Assembly (NCBI GenBank): GCA_964628285.1
Contig: CAZVNP010000014.1
Span: 1 to 63,175, forward strand
DNA from: JAPLDP01 sp964628285
GTDB taxonomy: Bacteria; Bacteroidota; Bacteroidia; Bacteroidales; JAGONC01
Direction: 5' to 3'
Length of the DNA: 63,175 bases
A program made the translations under genes and the position numbers. How positions within the stretch are numbered: position 1 is the first letter of the stretch; each line of letters opens with the position of its first letter. The notes beneath the pieces were generated by a model. The model was not told where the DNA came from. It made no database searches and saw only the letters and a program-made list of their open reading frames with translations. Below are positions 31,446 to 40,512 of this stretch, piece by piece.

Positions 31446-32024
31446 ATGAAAATCTCGATAAACTGGAACAAGCTGATCAGGGAAGTACTGAATGCCGCAT
31501 TATTCATATTTCTCCTCCATTTAATAATCTATATAGACATAAGAATAGCCACCCATATAGCCTTGAAGTACAGTCTGCACATGACAGAGCCTAATCCGGA
31601 TGAAGCTAACATATTACCGCGAATTTTTCATGCTTTGGTTTACTTTTATATTCCGTCAATTGCCGGACTAATACTTTTTCTTTTCTTTGAAAGGCGCGGA
31701 AAATACTCCATCGGGCTTTTCTTGCTTGCCATTCTTGCCCTGTTACCGGTATTTGTAAATATTGAGGTCATGTGGCGTAACTCAACATGGTACATCTGCA
31801 ATCCAAAACACTATTTGATAACAATTTCCAGGTTTGTCGACATTACCTTTTCAACTGTTTTTTTATTGTACTCGATCATTCCAATAATCCTTATCTCTAA
31901 AAGGTACGCAAAGTCACAAATAATATGGGTTGTTGTAATGTTCATTCTATCACTTTATACTCACACTTTCTTTTTCGGAAACTACTATACCCTGTTTTTC
32001 AAGCCTGTTTATTTACCATTTTAG
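31446..32024 (+). CDS. Membrane protein of unknown function, 192 aa
   Basis: Four to five hydrophobic helices: about residues 14-30 (LNAALFIFLLHLIIYI), 62-80 (LVYFYIPSIAGLILFLFF), 88-106, 136-152 and 162-180. No domain recognised. It is AT-rich compared with its neighbours. A 77-bp heptamer array starts 4 bp after its stop, and it has no obvious operon partner. The upstream gap (31285-31445) is AT-rich with no clear promoter. Confidence 0.6.
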   Translation: MKISINWNKLIREVLNAALFIFLLHLIIYIDIRIATHIALKYSLHMTEPNPDEANILPRIFHALVYFYIPSIAGLILFLFFERRGKYSIGLFLLAILALLPVFVNIEVMWRNSTWYICNPKHYLITISRFVDITFSTVFLLYSIIPIILISKRYAKSQIIWVVVMFILSLYTHTFFFGNYYTLFFKPVYLPF

Positions 32025-32027
32025 TTA

Positions 32028-32104
32028 GAGTTGCAAGTTGCAGGTTGCAAATTATAAATTTCGACCTGTAACCTGTAACCTGTAACCTGTAACCTGCAAC
32101 TTAC
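32028..32104. repeat. Eleven-unit heptamer array with a strand switch
   Basis: Eleven exact 7-bp steps: GAGTTGC, AAGTTGC, AGGTTGC, AAATTAT, AAATTTC, GACCTGT, AACCTGT x3, AACCTGC, AACTTAC. The first three are the reverse complement of the last ones (GCAGGTT versus AACCTGC), so the array folds back on itself around the AT-rich centre. Confidence 0.9.
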
Positions 32105-32187
32105 ACTTAACAATAACTTAATACTTCGAAATTTGCCTGATAACAAGTAAAATCTTAACTTGCGCCGTCACTAACGGCCGTTGCTCC

Positions 32188-33024
32188 ATGCCATCAAGTT
32201 ATCTGACTTTCAAGTATTTCGATCTTCAGCGAAAAGCCTTTGAAAGTAATTACCCTATCCTGCAGGTCATTAGCGAGACGGAGGCCGTTCATGACCTGAG
32301 GGTATGCCTGAAGAAGCTCAGGACACTTTTTTCTTTGTTCGGTTATATCGTCCCCACCAGATTCAACAGCAAGCAGAATTTCAAGCCCTTCCGCCAGCTT
32401 TTTCGTGAGGTGGGTATCATCAGGGACTTGCAGGTGCAACAAATCGAAACAAAAACGATGGCCGGAGGGTCGCTGTTGGATTGCAGGCTCTATCTCGATT
32501 TCCTGTCGCAGACCGAGCACAGGGCCCGACAAAAGCTCGACCACTGGCTAAAGGCTTTTACTCTTCCCGACTGGGGTGCCCTGCAGCATACGTTACAGGA
32601 TATTGCTGTTGAATTCGGTGATGCGGCGTTGCGGCAAAGCACTATTAATTTCATTGCCGGCAAACTGACGGCGGTGCGAAAGCTCATCACCGGCATTCCC
32701 ACCGACGAGACGCTCCACGACACCCGGCGCCTGCTCAAGGAAGCCCGCTTCATGCTCGACATGCTCAATGCCTACTTCCGTGACGATCCTTTCAAACCTG
32801 ACATTCAACAATCAATAAAGCATACCGAAGACATCCTCGGGGAATGGCACGACCGGATGATCGGGTTTCATTACCTGGGTGATTTCATCCACAGCGAGGA
32901 ATCACAGGATCTCCGGCCCTCCCCCTTCTGTTCCGGAATGCTGCAGCAGTTGCTGAACGAAAAGGAAAAACTCGAAAAAAAAGCATTGCAGTCCATAAAA
33001 AAGATCACCCTGGTTTTATTATAA
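32188..33024 (+). CDS. CHAD domain protein
   Basis: 278 residues, all-helical, with the paired histidine/arginine helices of the CHAD domain: AVHDLRVCLKKLRTLFSLF (about 33-51) and LHDTRRLLKEARFMLDML (about 176-193), plus EWHDRMIGFHYL. CHAD domains bind polyphosphate through basic residues and often accompany CYTH or polyphosphate genes, absent here. Cytoplasmic. A near-consensus -7 (GAAATTTG) lies about 60 bp upstream. Confidence 0.8.
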   Translation: MPSSYLTFKYFDLQRKAFESNYPILQVISETEAVHDLRVCLKKLRTLFSLFGYIVPTRFNSKQNFKPFRQLFREVGIIRDLQVQQIETKTMAGGSLLDCRLYLDFLSQTEHRARQKLDHWLKAFTLPDWGALQHTLQDIAVEFGDAALRQSTINFIAGKLTAVRKLITGIPTDETLHDTRRLLKEARFMLDMLNAYFRDDPFKPDIQQSIKHTEDILGEWHDRMIGFHYLGDFIHSEESQDLRPSPFCSGMLQQLLNEKEKLEKKALQSIKKITLVLL

Positions 33025-33100
33025 AATTCACTTATCTTTAACTTTCCCTTAGTCATCACTGCAACCATTCATTTATCCGCATCCCTTAAAACATGGTACT

Positions 33101-33232
33101 ATGATCTACATCACCCGCATCGTCGATTATTCTTATGACGACGCCATGGTCAGGGTGACTGAAGCCCTGAAGAGCGAGTGATTCGGTATCATCACCGAAA
33201 TCGATATAAAGAAAGTCATAAAGAAACTTTGA
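33101..33232 (+). pseudogene. DUF302 family remnant with nonsense codon
   Basis: From ATG 33101 the frame reads MIYITRIVDYSYDDAMVRV, TEALKSE, TGA, then FGIITEIDIKKVIKKL. This is the N-terminal third of DUF302 proteins (VTEALKEEGFGVLTEIDVKATLKKKL). The TGA (33179-33181) replaces the conserved Gly codon, one base from GGA. The frame then ends at 33230-33232, inside the 3' end of comEC on the other strand, so the rest is deleted. Confidence 0.7.
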
Positions 33233-35366
33233 TCTTTTCCGGCAGGCATTCATAGATATAAGCGCCTTCGCCGGATACCCGGTGTAAAAGTCCCTGAAGC
33301 GTGTCGACAGGCGTCAGGTATGTTTTCATTCTCCAGAGGTCACAGGATGAATCGATTATGATCTGCCCGGCAGGGAATTTCTTTGCCATGACCGGAAGAG
33401 GTATGGCTGCGCCATCATGCACGATGAGGATGTCGGCATGAACCGGAGGTAACACAGTCATATCATGTCCAAATGTCCCATCGGCAATAACCACCCTGAC
33501 ATCCCTGAACTGAATGAAATTCCTGTTCCTGTAAAACACATCATTTTGGTAGTCATTCTGCCCCTCAGAAATTTCAATGGGCACCTTTACAGCCGGCTTC
33601 AATCCCATCATTGTCCATCCCTGTTCAACATAAAATGCCTGTTTCACCTCATCATTGATCAAACCGGAATCGGCCAGGAACCAATGATCTTTCCCGTCGA
33701 TGAAGTCATAAGCCGCCTGATGCGGGATGCTGCAGACAACAATCTTATGCTGGCGATGCTTAACGGTGTTCCGGACAAGAAAAAGGACACCTGTGGATAA
33801 AATAAAAAGGAGGCAGCCAAAGAGTGCCATATGGTTCCCGTTGTTGAGAAATTTCCAGCCTGTAATGATGATACCGTATATGAGTATGCAACCGGCCGTG
33901 TTCATATAAATATTGGGTATTACGGCGCCAGGCAGGCCGTCAATCATATCGACCGTGCCGATGAGCAGGTGTGTCAGGAAGGCGGGCACGCGCGACAGCA
34001 ACGGCATGATGAAAGCAACCGGAGAGCAGGCCAGACAGACCAGGGTACTGTAAATAATAAGGGTGGCCAGGGGCAGGACGACGATGTTGGCCGGAATGAA
34101 AAAAACAGGAAACTGATGAAAGTATAACAACGAGAGAGGCAGTGTGGCTATCTGCGCCGCGAGAGTGACGGTGGTGATGGCCCACATTTTCCGGGGCAGC
34201 CATCCCGTAACGGGTATCAGGCCTTCGAGGGGTCGTTGCAACGTGACTATGCCGATGACGGCGGCATAGGAAAGCTGAAAGCCGGCATCATGCAGCAGAC
34301 CGGGGTTAAGCATCAGCAGGCACAGGGCGGAGGCGGCCAGGGTATGATAAGTGCCGGTCATCCGCCGCAAGGCCCCACCCACGGCGATGAAGCTGAACAT
34401 GGTGGCAGCCCGCAACACCGACGGGCCCATGCCGGTGATCATAGCATACAACCATACCAGGGCTATGATGATGATCGTATGCAGTACCTTCAGGCCCGGT
34501 TTCCTGTTCAGGAATGACAGCGCAAAGCTCAGTACCACATAAATTAACCCGACGTGCATGCCCGAGACGCACAGGATGTGCAGCACCCCAGCCGATTTAA
34601 ATCCCTTTTTCAGGCCCGCATCCAGTCCATTCCTGTCGCCGATCAGCAACGCCGAGATAACGGCACATTCATCAGTGCCAAGTTGCATGGACCTGAAAAT
34701 CCCGCTGACCTTCTCCCTGATTCTGACCGAAAGATAGCGCAGGCCATGGGATGATGTGACCCCGATTATCCGCCATGATGAGGCAGGGATATATACCAGG
34801 TGAAGAATGTGCCTGCCGGCCATGAATTTACGGTAATCGAACTGGTATGGGTTTGCCGCCGCCGTCAGGGCCCTCATCTCCGCCCTGAATATGATCACAT
34901 GACCGTAACGAAGTTTACCCGAACTACTGTCTTTAGTAATATACCCCAATACCTTCCTGTCATCCCGCTTCCAGGTCCGACCGTCACCGGTGGCGATAAG
35001 TTTAAGAATGGTGAAGTAAGTTTTGTCTTTTGCAACGCATGGTTCATTGATCAGTGCTATGGTGTATTCCGTTTGGGACTGCCGGGAGGTCATATCCTTA
35101 CGGTTCTTCTCACCCGATGTCAGAAGGGTCAGCAGAGCGCCAAAGAGGAAAAACAAAAGGTTGACGGTCAATCCGGGGATCCACCGCTGCGGGTAACCCA
35201 ACATCCGGCCCATGACAAACACAGACAAGCCGGTAAAGATAAGAATAGATGAACAGGCGATCAGAAGCAACAGGATTTGATGGCATGGCCATGAAAAAGC
35301 CACGACCGTGCCGGCGACAAACGGGATAAGAAGCCGGAACAGGGGGAACTGACTCCTGTAAACCAT
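33216..35366 (-). CDS. comEC: ComEC/Rec2-type DNA uptake channel protein
   Basis: 716 residues. N-terminal helices and DUF4131 region (to about 190), then the competence domain: ISALLIGDRNGLDAGLKKGFKSAGVLHILCVSGMHVGLI, MITGMGPSVLRAATMFSF and LLMLNPGLLHDAGFQLSYAAVIGI. The C-terminal 200 residues lack the HxHxDH metallo-beta-lactamase motif seen in many ComEC proteins, as is common in this phylum. It would move single-stranded DNA across the inner membrane. The 3' end overlaps a DUF302 remnant. Confidence 0.88.
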   Translation of the reverse strand: MVYRSQFPLFRLLIPFVAGTVVAFSWPCHQILLLLIACSSILIFTGLSVFVMGRMLGYPQRWIPGLTVNLLFFLFGALLTLLTSGEKNRKDMTSRQSQTEYTIALINEPCVAKDKTYFTILKLIATGDGRTWKRDDRKVLGYITKDSSSGKLRYGHVIIFRAEMRALTAAANPYQFDYRKFMAGRHILHLVYIPASSWRIIGVTSSHGLRYLSVRIREKVSGIFRSMQLGTDECAVISALLIGDRNGLDAGLKKGFKSAGVLHILCVSGMHVGLIYVVLSFALSFLNRKPGLKVLHTIIIIALVWLYAMITGMGPSVLRAATMFSFIAVGGALRRMTGTYHTLAASALCLLMLNPGLLHDAGFQLSYAAVIGIVTLQRPLEGLIPVTGWLPRKMWAITTVTLAAQIATLPLSLLYFHQFPVFFIPANIVVLPLATLIIYSTLVCLACSPVAFIMPLLSRVPAFLTHLLIGTVDMIDGLPGAVIPNIYMNTAGCILIYGIIITGWKFLNNGNHMALFGCLLFILSTGVLFLVRNTVKHRQHKIVVCSIPHQAAYDFIDGKDHWFLADSGLINDEVKQAFYVEQGWTMMGLKPAVKVPIEISEGQNDYQNDVFYRNRNFIQFRDVRVVIADGTFGHDMTVLPPVHADILIVHDGAAIPLPVMAKKFPAGQIIIDSSCDLWRMKTYLTPVDTLQGLLHRVSGEGAYIYECLPEKIKVSL

Positions 35367-35449
35367 ATGATATCCTTTAACCCTTTATCGGGAAAAGGAT
35401 AAATTGTGACCCTGCCCTGTGAGGTATTATTGAAAGGGTGTTGATGTGA

Positions 35450-36391
35450 TCACTTGCAGTATTGATCCAGTAGCTTTTGGGCTTCGGAGAGACCCAGGTC
35501 GAGTGCCTGTTGCCAGTCTTTGCAGGCTCCTTTCGGGTCATTGGAATTGTATTTGGCCAGTCCGCGGTTATAAAATGCGTCGGCGTATTGGGGTTTGATC
35601 TTAATGGCCTGATTGAAATCCTTAATGGCCTCTTTGTATTTTTTCTGTGCTTTCTCCACTGCGCCGCGGTTATTGAAAGCCTCGGCATTGCCGTCATCCA
35701 GCTCGATGGACTTGGTGTAGTCGCTGATGGCGCCATCCCAGTCTTTATTCAGGGCTTTGGCATTGCCCCTGTTGTTATAAGCCTCGGCATAATCGGGTTT
35801 CTTCACGATAGCCTTATCGAAGTCGGCAATGGCTTCATCGTATTTTCTGAGGGTGGCATATGCCAGGCCTCTGTCATAATAAGCCCCGGCATAGTTGGGA
35901 TCGAGGCTGATGGCGGTGTCGTAGTCTTTTATCGCGTCGGCGGGGTAATTCAGAAAAGCCTTTGCGACGCCACGGTAGTTATAGGCCGGAGCAAAATTGG
36001 GTTTGAGCCGGATGGCCCGGCCGAAATCGTTGATGGCACCGGTGTATAACTTAAGCTCATTGCGGGCCTTACCCCTGTTGTAGTGGGCTTCAAAATTATT
36101 GGGATTAATTTTAACGGCTTTGTCAAATTCAGCCAGGGCGCCCTGATAATCTTTGGCTTCGGCTTTGTCAACGCCGGCTTTCATTGCCGAGTCGAATGCC
36201 GGGTTTGAGGGTTGACCGGGTGCTTTCTTCATCAGCTGAAATTTGGCCGGCTGTGTCACTTTATGAGCTACCATGGTTGCGGCGGTATCCTTTTTCACCG
36301 CTACCTTTTTACTTTTTTGCTTGCAGGCACCAAAAGACGATATGATCAGGGCCGGGACCAAAATGACGGATAATGTTCTATTCATTCTCAT
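35450..36391 (-). CDS. TPR-repeat lipoprotein
   Basis: 313 residues from ATG 36391, whose ATGA overlaps the stop of the upstream gene. A lipoprotein signal (VILVPALIISSFGAC) is followed by seven to eight tetratricopeptide repeats from about residue 70 (AKDYQGALAEFDKAVKINPNNFEAHYNRGKA and similar 34-residue units). TPR arrays mediate protein binding. The last repeat is degenerate (GACKDWQQALDLG...LLDQYC). That ending is shared with the neighbouring protein, which points to gene duplication. Confidence 0.85.
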   Translation of the reverse strand: MRMNRTLSVILVPALIISSFGACKQKSKKVAVKKDTAATMVAHKVTQPAKFQLMKKAPGQPSNPAFDSAMKAGVDKAEAKDYQGALAEFDKAVKINPNNFEAHYNRGKARNELKLYTGAINDFGRAIRLKPNFAPAYNYRGVAKAFLNYPADAIKDYDTAISLDPNYAGAYYDRGLAYATLRKYDEAIADFDKAIVKKPDYAEAYNNRGNAKALNKDWDGAISDYTKSIELDDGNAEAFNNRGAVEKAQKKYKEAIKDFNQAIKIKPQYADAFYNRGLAKYNSNDPKGACKDWQQALDLGLSEAQKLLDQYCK

Positions 36392-37005
36392 TTGGAGCAA
36401 TATTTTTCAATTAATAATTCCACATTTTTATTTCCCATATCGAGTGCTTTTTGCCAGTTCATGCAGGCTCCGGCGGTGTCGCCTGCTTTGAGTCTGGCGT
36501 AGCCGGCGCTTTGCCATGCCTGTGTGTTGGCGGGTTGTAGTGCCACCACGCGGTCATAATCAGGTATGGCATCACGGTAAAGCCCCAGACCATATCTGGC
36601 ATCGGCCCGGCAGAGGTAAGCTTCCGCACGGCCCGGATCCTGTTGTATGACAGCGTTCATATCTTCAATGGCGCCGTCATAATCCTGGATAAGATAGCTG
36701 GCTTCACCGCGGCAGAAAAGAGCCCCGGTGTTGGCCGGATCAAGTTTCACGGCGCTGGTGTAATCATCTATGGCGCCCTGAATATCCTTGAGGTTTTGCA
36801 GGGCCTGACCTCTTCCGGTGTAAGCATCCACATTGGTGGGATCGGCTGCCAGAGCCCTGGTAAATTCATCTTTAGCCACAAGGTAATTGCCGTCGTCGAG
36901 GGCCCGCATGCCCGAGAGGTAAGCCGCTTCGGACGGACTCTGCGACACCGCCGCCAGCCACGACAGGCTGAACAGCAGGATCAATATCATGTTGAAGTGT
37001 TTCAT
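36388..37005 (-). CDS. Exported TPR-repeat protein
   Basis: 205 residues: signal peptide (MKHFNMILILLFSLSWLAAVS) and five TPR units (GNYLVAKDEFTRALAADPTNVDAYTGRG and on). It ends GACMNWQKALDMGNKNVELLIEKYCSK, nearly the same cap as the downstream paralogue. First gene of a two-gene operon with a consensus promoter 18 nt upstream. Confidence 0.85.
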   Translation of the reverse strand: MKHFNMILILLFSLSWLAAVSQSPSEAAYLSGMRALDDGNYLVAKDEFTRALAADPTNVDAYTGRGQALQNLKDIQGAIDDYTSAVKLDPANTGALFCRGEASYLIQDYDGAIEDMNAVIQQDPGRAEAYLCRADARYGLGLYRDAIPDYDRVVALQPANTQAWQSAGYARLKAGDTAGACMNWQKALDMGNKNVELLIEKYCSK

Positions 37006-37022
37006 GGAAAGTCATTTAACGG

Positions 37023-37053
37023 CAAAAATAAAGGAAATAATCTTAAGATACAA
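37023..37053 (-). promoter_or_regulatory. Consensus promoter of the TPR operon
   Basis: On the minus strand TTG (37053-37051), 20-bp spacer and TATTTTTG (37030-37023) match both boxes. The start near 37016 leaves a leader of only about 11 nt. Confidence 0.65.
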
Positions 37054-37073
37054 CTGAATACCGCCCCGGGATA

Positions 37074-38204
37074 TTATACCGGGCGATGATTTTTCAGTGC
37101 GGTAACGATTATGGCGGCCGTTCTGGCGGATGCACCTGAACCTCCGAGTTTCATGACAAGATGCTGATAGTCGTCACGGATCCCAGCCCTGTAACCTTCA
37201 TCATGAAGTAACCGTGACAACTCAGCCTTCAGGTTGCCAGGGTTGAAATCGTTCTGGATCAGCTCTTTCACGATGGCTCTGTCCATGATGAGATTGACCA
37301 GCCCGATGTGCCTGACATCGACCAGGCACCTGGCTATTTGAAAAGAGAGATAACCGCCCCGGTAACAGATGACCTGAGGTGTGGCGAGCAGGGCTGTCTC
37401 GAGCGTAGCGGTTCCGGAAGCTACAATGGCCGCATGGGCGTTCTTCACCAGGTCGTAAGTGTGATCAAAAATGATCCTGATGTCATTTTTCTTCATGACG
37501 GCTTCGTATATATTCCGAGAAACGGATGACATACCCCCGATCACAAACTGATAAGCGGTGAAATCGCCGGCCATGGCTATCATGGCCGGCAGGATGCGGC
37601 CTATTTCCTGTTTCCTGCTGCCGGGTAACAGAGCCACGATGGGACGCGCATCCAATCCGAAACGGTCACGGAAAGAGGCCGGATCCATGAACGGGTACCC
37701 CGGGGTGATGGCATCCAGGAGGGGGTGTCCGACAAAATCAACAGGGTAATGATAGCGGGCATAAAAATCTTTTTCAAAGGGCAGGATGACAAACATCCTC
37801 TCCACATACTTTCTGATCTTTTTCACCCTCGATGATTTCCAGGCCCAGACCTGCGGGGAGATATAATAAAAGACCCTGATATGATGGTTTTGGGCAAACT
37901 TCGCCATGCGGAGGTTAAAACCGGGGTAATCGATCAGGATGAGTGCATCGGGACGGAAGGTGAGAATATCCTTCCTGCACCTGTCAATGTTCTTCATGAT
38001 GGCCGGCAGGTGCAGCAGTACTTCCGTAAAACCCATGAAGGCAACGTCACGGTAATGTGTCACCACTTTGGCCCCCGCTTCCAGCATCCTGTCGCCGCCC
38101 CAGCCGCGGAACACGGCCCCGCTGTCGGACTTTCTTATCTCTTTTATCAGGTTGGACGCATGCAGGTCACCGGAAGCCTCTCCGGCGATGATGTAATATT
38201 TCAT
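37074..38204 (-). CDS. lpxB: Lipid-A-disaccharide synthase
   Basis: 376 residues. N-terminal GEASGDLHASNLIKEI, then FRGWGGDRM, LIDYPGFNLR, YISPQVWAWK, VGHPL, LLPGSRKQEI and ASGTATLETAL: the GT19 family pattern. It joins UDP-diacylglucosamine and lipid X at the inner membrane to make the lipid A disaccharide. Third in the run surE - small membrane protein - lpxB. Confidence 0.95.
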   Translation of the reverse strand: MKYYIIAGEASGDLHASNLIKEIRKSDSGAVFRGWGGDRMLEAGAKVVTHYRDVAFMGFTEVLLHLPAIMKNIDRCRKDILTFRPDALILIDYPGFNLRMAKFAQNHHIRVFYYISPQVWAWKSSRVKKIRKYVERMFVILPFEKDFYARYHYPVDFVGHPLLDAITPGYPFMDPASFRDRFGLDARPIVALLPGSRKQEIGRILPAMIAMAGDFTAYQFVIGGMSSVSRNIYEAVMKKNDIRIIFDHTYDLVKNAHAAIVASGTATLETALLATPQVICYRGGYLSFQIARCLVDVRHIGLVNLIMDRAIVKELIQNDFNPGNLKAELSRLLHDEGYRAGIRDDYQHLVMKLGGSGASARTAAIIVTALKNHRPV

Positions 38205-38207
38205 GAC

Positions 38208-38492
38208 CTAGATCTGCCATTTATGAACGATGACAAAATAAAGGATAAAATATATAAACGTGATCAGGAGGATGCCGCGGCCTGTCTTGTCAAACTTGAG
38301 ATTGACCAGGTAATACCTCATGACAAACAGGTTAGGCACGAAGCTCACGATCGCGAGGATGTTCTCCTTGATCTGAATGCCTTCATTGATATAAGTAACG
38401 GCAAACGCCAGGAGATATAAAAGACCGAAGAGAATAACAGGGATGATGAGGCCCAGGACAACGCCCAGGATGTAAGAATCTTTATTCAACAT
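38208..38492 (-). CDS. Small membrane protein between surE and lpxB
   Basis: 94 residues with three hydrophobic segments (SYILGVVLGLIIPVILFGLLYLL; ENILAIVSFVPNLFVMRYYLV; GILLITFIYFILYFVIV). No known domain. It overlaps surE by 11 bp and is 3 bp from lpxB, so it is co-translated with them; a role near lipid A synthesis is suggested only by position. The same arrangement is probably conserved in relatives, which could be tested. Confidence 0.75.
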   Translation of the reverse strand: MLNKDSYILGVVLGLIIPVILFGLLYLLAFAVTYINEGIQIKENILAIVSFVPNLFVMRYYLVNLKFDKTGRGILLITFIYFILYFVIVHKWQI

Positions 38493-39255
38493 GAAGGTTC
38501 CATTTCTTTATTTCGGCGATAGCCTGATGATTGGTAAAATCGAGGTGCACCGGGACGACCGACACATACTTGTTCGACAGGGCCCAGACGTCGGTGTCAT
38601 GGCCGTTTTCGTAAGTTTTAAAGAGACCTGTCAGCCAGTAATAATCGCGGTTACGGGGATCCTTGCGTTCGTCGAACTCCTCGTCCCATGTGCCCCGGCC
38701 CTGCTTGCATATCTTTATTCCCCTGATCTCTTCCGCCGCCACGTCGGGGATGTTCACGTTGAGGCAGGTGGCGGCAGGAAGGCCCTGTTTCATGACCTTC
38801 TCGACAATGACTTTGACATATTTCGCACAGGCACTGAAGTCGGCCTGAGGGGAATAATCGGTAAGGGAGAATCCGACAGCGGGTATGCCTTCTATGGTAG
38901 CTTCAATGACAGCTGCCATGGTACCGGAGTAAAGGATGTTAATAGCCGAATTGGATCCATGGTTGATACCGGCCACCACCAGGTCGGGTTTATGGCGCAG
39001 GATCACTTTCTGCCCCAGTTTCACCGCATCGACGGGGGTGCCGTTGCAACTGTACATCTCAAAGCCTTCTTCCTTTATCAATGTTTTGATCCTCAGGGGC
39101 ACCTTCACCGTAACCGCATGGCTCATCCCCGACATGGGATCCTGTGGCGCGATGACGATCACCCGTCCATAATCCCTCATGATGCCCGACAGCATAGCCA
39201 ATCCCGGAGCCTGTATACCATCGTCATTAGTCACCAGTATTAAAGGTTTGCTCAT
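38482..39255 (-). CDS. surE: 5'-nucleotidase SurE
   Basis: 257 residues. Starts LILVTNDDGIQAPG (metal-binding Asp-Asp), followed by IAPQDPMSGMSHAVT, YSCNGTPVDAVK and VAGINHGSN. The enzyme removes phosphate from nucleoside monophosphates and has stationary-phase survival roles. First gene of the operon with the small membrane protein and lpxB. Confidence 0.93.
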   Translation of the reverse strand: MSKPLILVTNDDGIQAPGLAMLSGIMRDYGRVIVIAPQDPMSGMSHAVTVKVPLRIKTLIKEEGFEMYSCNGTPVDAVKLGQKVILRHKPDLVVAGINHGSNSAINILYSGTMAAVIEATIEGIPAVGFSLTDYSPQADFSACAKYVKVIVEKVMKQGLPAATCLNVNIPDVAAEEIRGIKICKQGRGTWDEEFDERKDPRNRDYYWLTGLFKTYENGHDTDVWALSNKYVSVVPVHLDFTNHQAIAEIKKWNLHVE

Positions 39256-39290
39256 AACCCTTGCTTTTTACAGCATTTTAAATCAGGGTG

Positions 39291-39298
39291 CAAAATTA
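39291..39298 (-). promoter_or_regulatory. -7 element for surE
   Basis: TAATTTTG on the minus strand is a perfect -7 box, about 36 bp before the ATG. No clear -33 box. Confidence 0.4.
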
Positions 39299-39355
39299 TA
39301 AAAATCCTCTTTAGCATGAAGGAGGTGCCTGTTTTTTTACCGTGATGGCCTGTCG

Positions 39356-39952
39356 TCAGAGAGAGGTCTGAAATTGCATCAGCTCTTCGTAAAGACGTTG
39401 CACTGGTAATCCCATGACATTAAAATAGGATCCTTCGACACGCGCTATGCCCACATAGCCTATCCATTCCTGGGCACCGTAGGCACCCGCCTTGTCGTAT
39501 GGTCGGTATCGGCTGACGTAATATTCGATCTCCTCGTCAGGCAATTCTTTGAAATACACCGCCGTCACATCAAAAAAAGATGTCATTTTTTTTGCCGATC
39601 TCAGGCACACGCCGGTGATGACCTCGTGTCTCTTACCCGACAGTTTCCGCAGCATCCTGACGGCGGCATCATGGTCTTCGGGTTTTCCGAGGTTTTCACC
39701 GTCAAGCCACACAATCGTATCGGCGGCAATGACCAGGACATCCTCTCCAAGAAGCGTGGCGGGATAGGCCAACGCTTTCCTTTCGGCCAGGAAAAGGGGT
39801 ATCTGTTCACGGGTGAGATGCGACGGGTAGCTCTCCTCCACCTCCGGGACCTGCACATCAAATGTCAGCCCCAGGCCGTCGAGCAAAAACCGGCGTCGCG
39901 GCGAGGCCGAGGCCAGTATGATATGATATTTCTTCAATGTGTGGTTTTTCAT
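39356..39952 (-). CDS. maf: Maf-family nucleotide pyrophosphatase
   Basis: 198 residues from ATG 39952 (an upstream ATG at 39982 would overlap the previous gene by 20 bp and add ten non-conserved residues). Signature ILASASPRRRFLL at 8-20, then VIAADTIVWLDG (catalytic Asp), GKPEDHDAAVRML and YDKAGAYGAQEW. Maf/YhdE enzymes hydrolyse non-canonical or excess NTPs such as dTTP/UTP. Operon with the KdsC-like gene. Confidence 0.92.
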   Translation of the reverse strand: MKNHTLKKYHIILASASPRRRFLLDGLGLTFDVQVPEVEESYPSHLTREQIPLFLAERKALAYPATLLGEDVLVIAADTIVWLDGENLGKPEDHDAAVRMLRKLSGKRHEVITGVCLRSAKKMTSFFDVTAVYFKELPDEEIEYYVSRYRPYDKAGAYGAQEWIGYVGIARVEGSYFNVMGLPVQRLYEELMQFQTSL

Positions 39953-39962
39953 GCCGTCGCGG

Positions 39963-40484
39963 TCACCATGTGAAAGCCTCATGATCCATCCACTGACCCT
40001 GTACTTTCAGAACCTGCTCGATGACATCCCTCACGCACCCCTTGCCACCACCGCAAGCCGATATATATTTCGACACCGTTCTGATCTCCTCACAGGCATC
40101 GGCGGGACATGCCGGCAATCCCACAACCCGCATCAGATCATAGTCGGGGATGTCGTCGCCCATGTACAGTACCTGCGACGGGTCGATCTCATGATCATGA
40201 AGGTAATCGTTAAGTTTCTTCAGCTTGTCGCCAACGCCCAGAAAAACGTCGACGACATTCAGGGCATTGAAACGGTTCAGTATCGAAGGGGACATGCCCC
40301 CGCTGATTATGGCCACATGGTATCCTTTTTTCACGGCGAGCTGAAGGGCATAACCGTCTTTGACATTCGCAGTACGCAAGGCATCACCGCTGTGCATCAG
40401 ATATACCGTTCCATCCGTGAGTACACCGTCGTAATCAAAAACAAACGTGGTGATGTTTTTAAGCAGTTCTTTATAATTGGTCAT
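39963..40484 (-). CDS. kdsC: KdsC-like HAD phosphatase
   Basis: 173 residues with HAD motifs FDYDGVLTDG (nucleophile Asp), SGGMSP, K and MGDDIPDYDLM. The length and absence of a cap domain match 3-deoxy-D-manno-octulosonate 8-phosphate phosphatase, which makes Kdo for LPS. This fits with lpxB nearby. Other C0-type HAD sugar phosphatases cannot be excluded. Confidence 0.85.
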   Translation of the reverse strand: MTNYKELLKNITTFVFDYDGVLTDGTVYLMHSGDALRTANVKDGYALQLAVKKGYHVAIISGGMSPSILNRFNALNVVDVFLGVGDKLKKLNDYLHDHEIDPSQVLYMGDDIPDYDLMRVVGLPACPADACEEIRTVSKYISACGGGKGCVRDVIEQVLKVQGQWMDHEAFTW

Positions 40485-40512
40485 AAGAATGGGAATATGA
40501 TGTTCCGGATTG

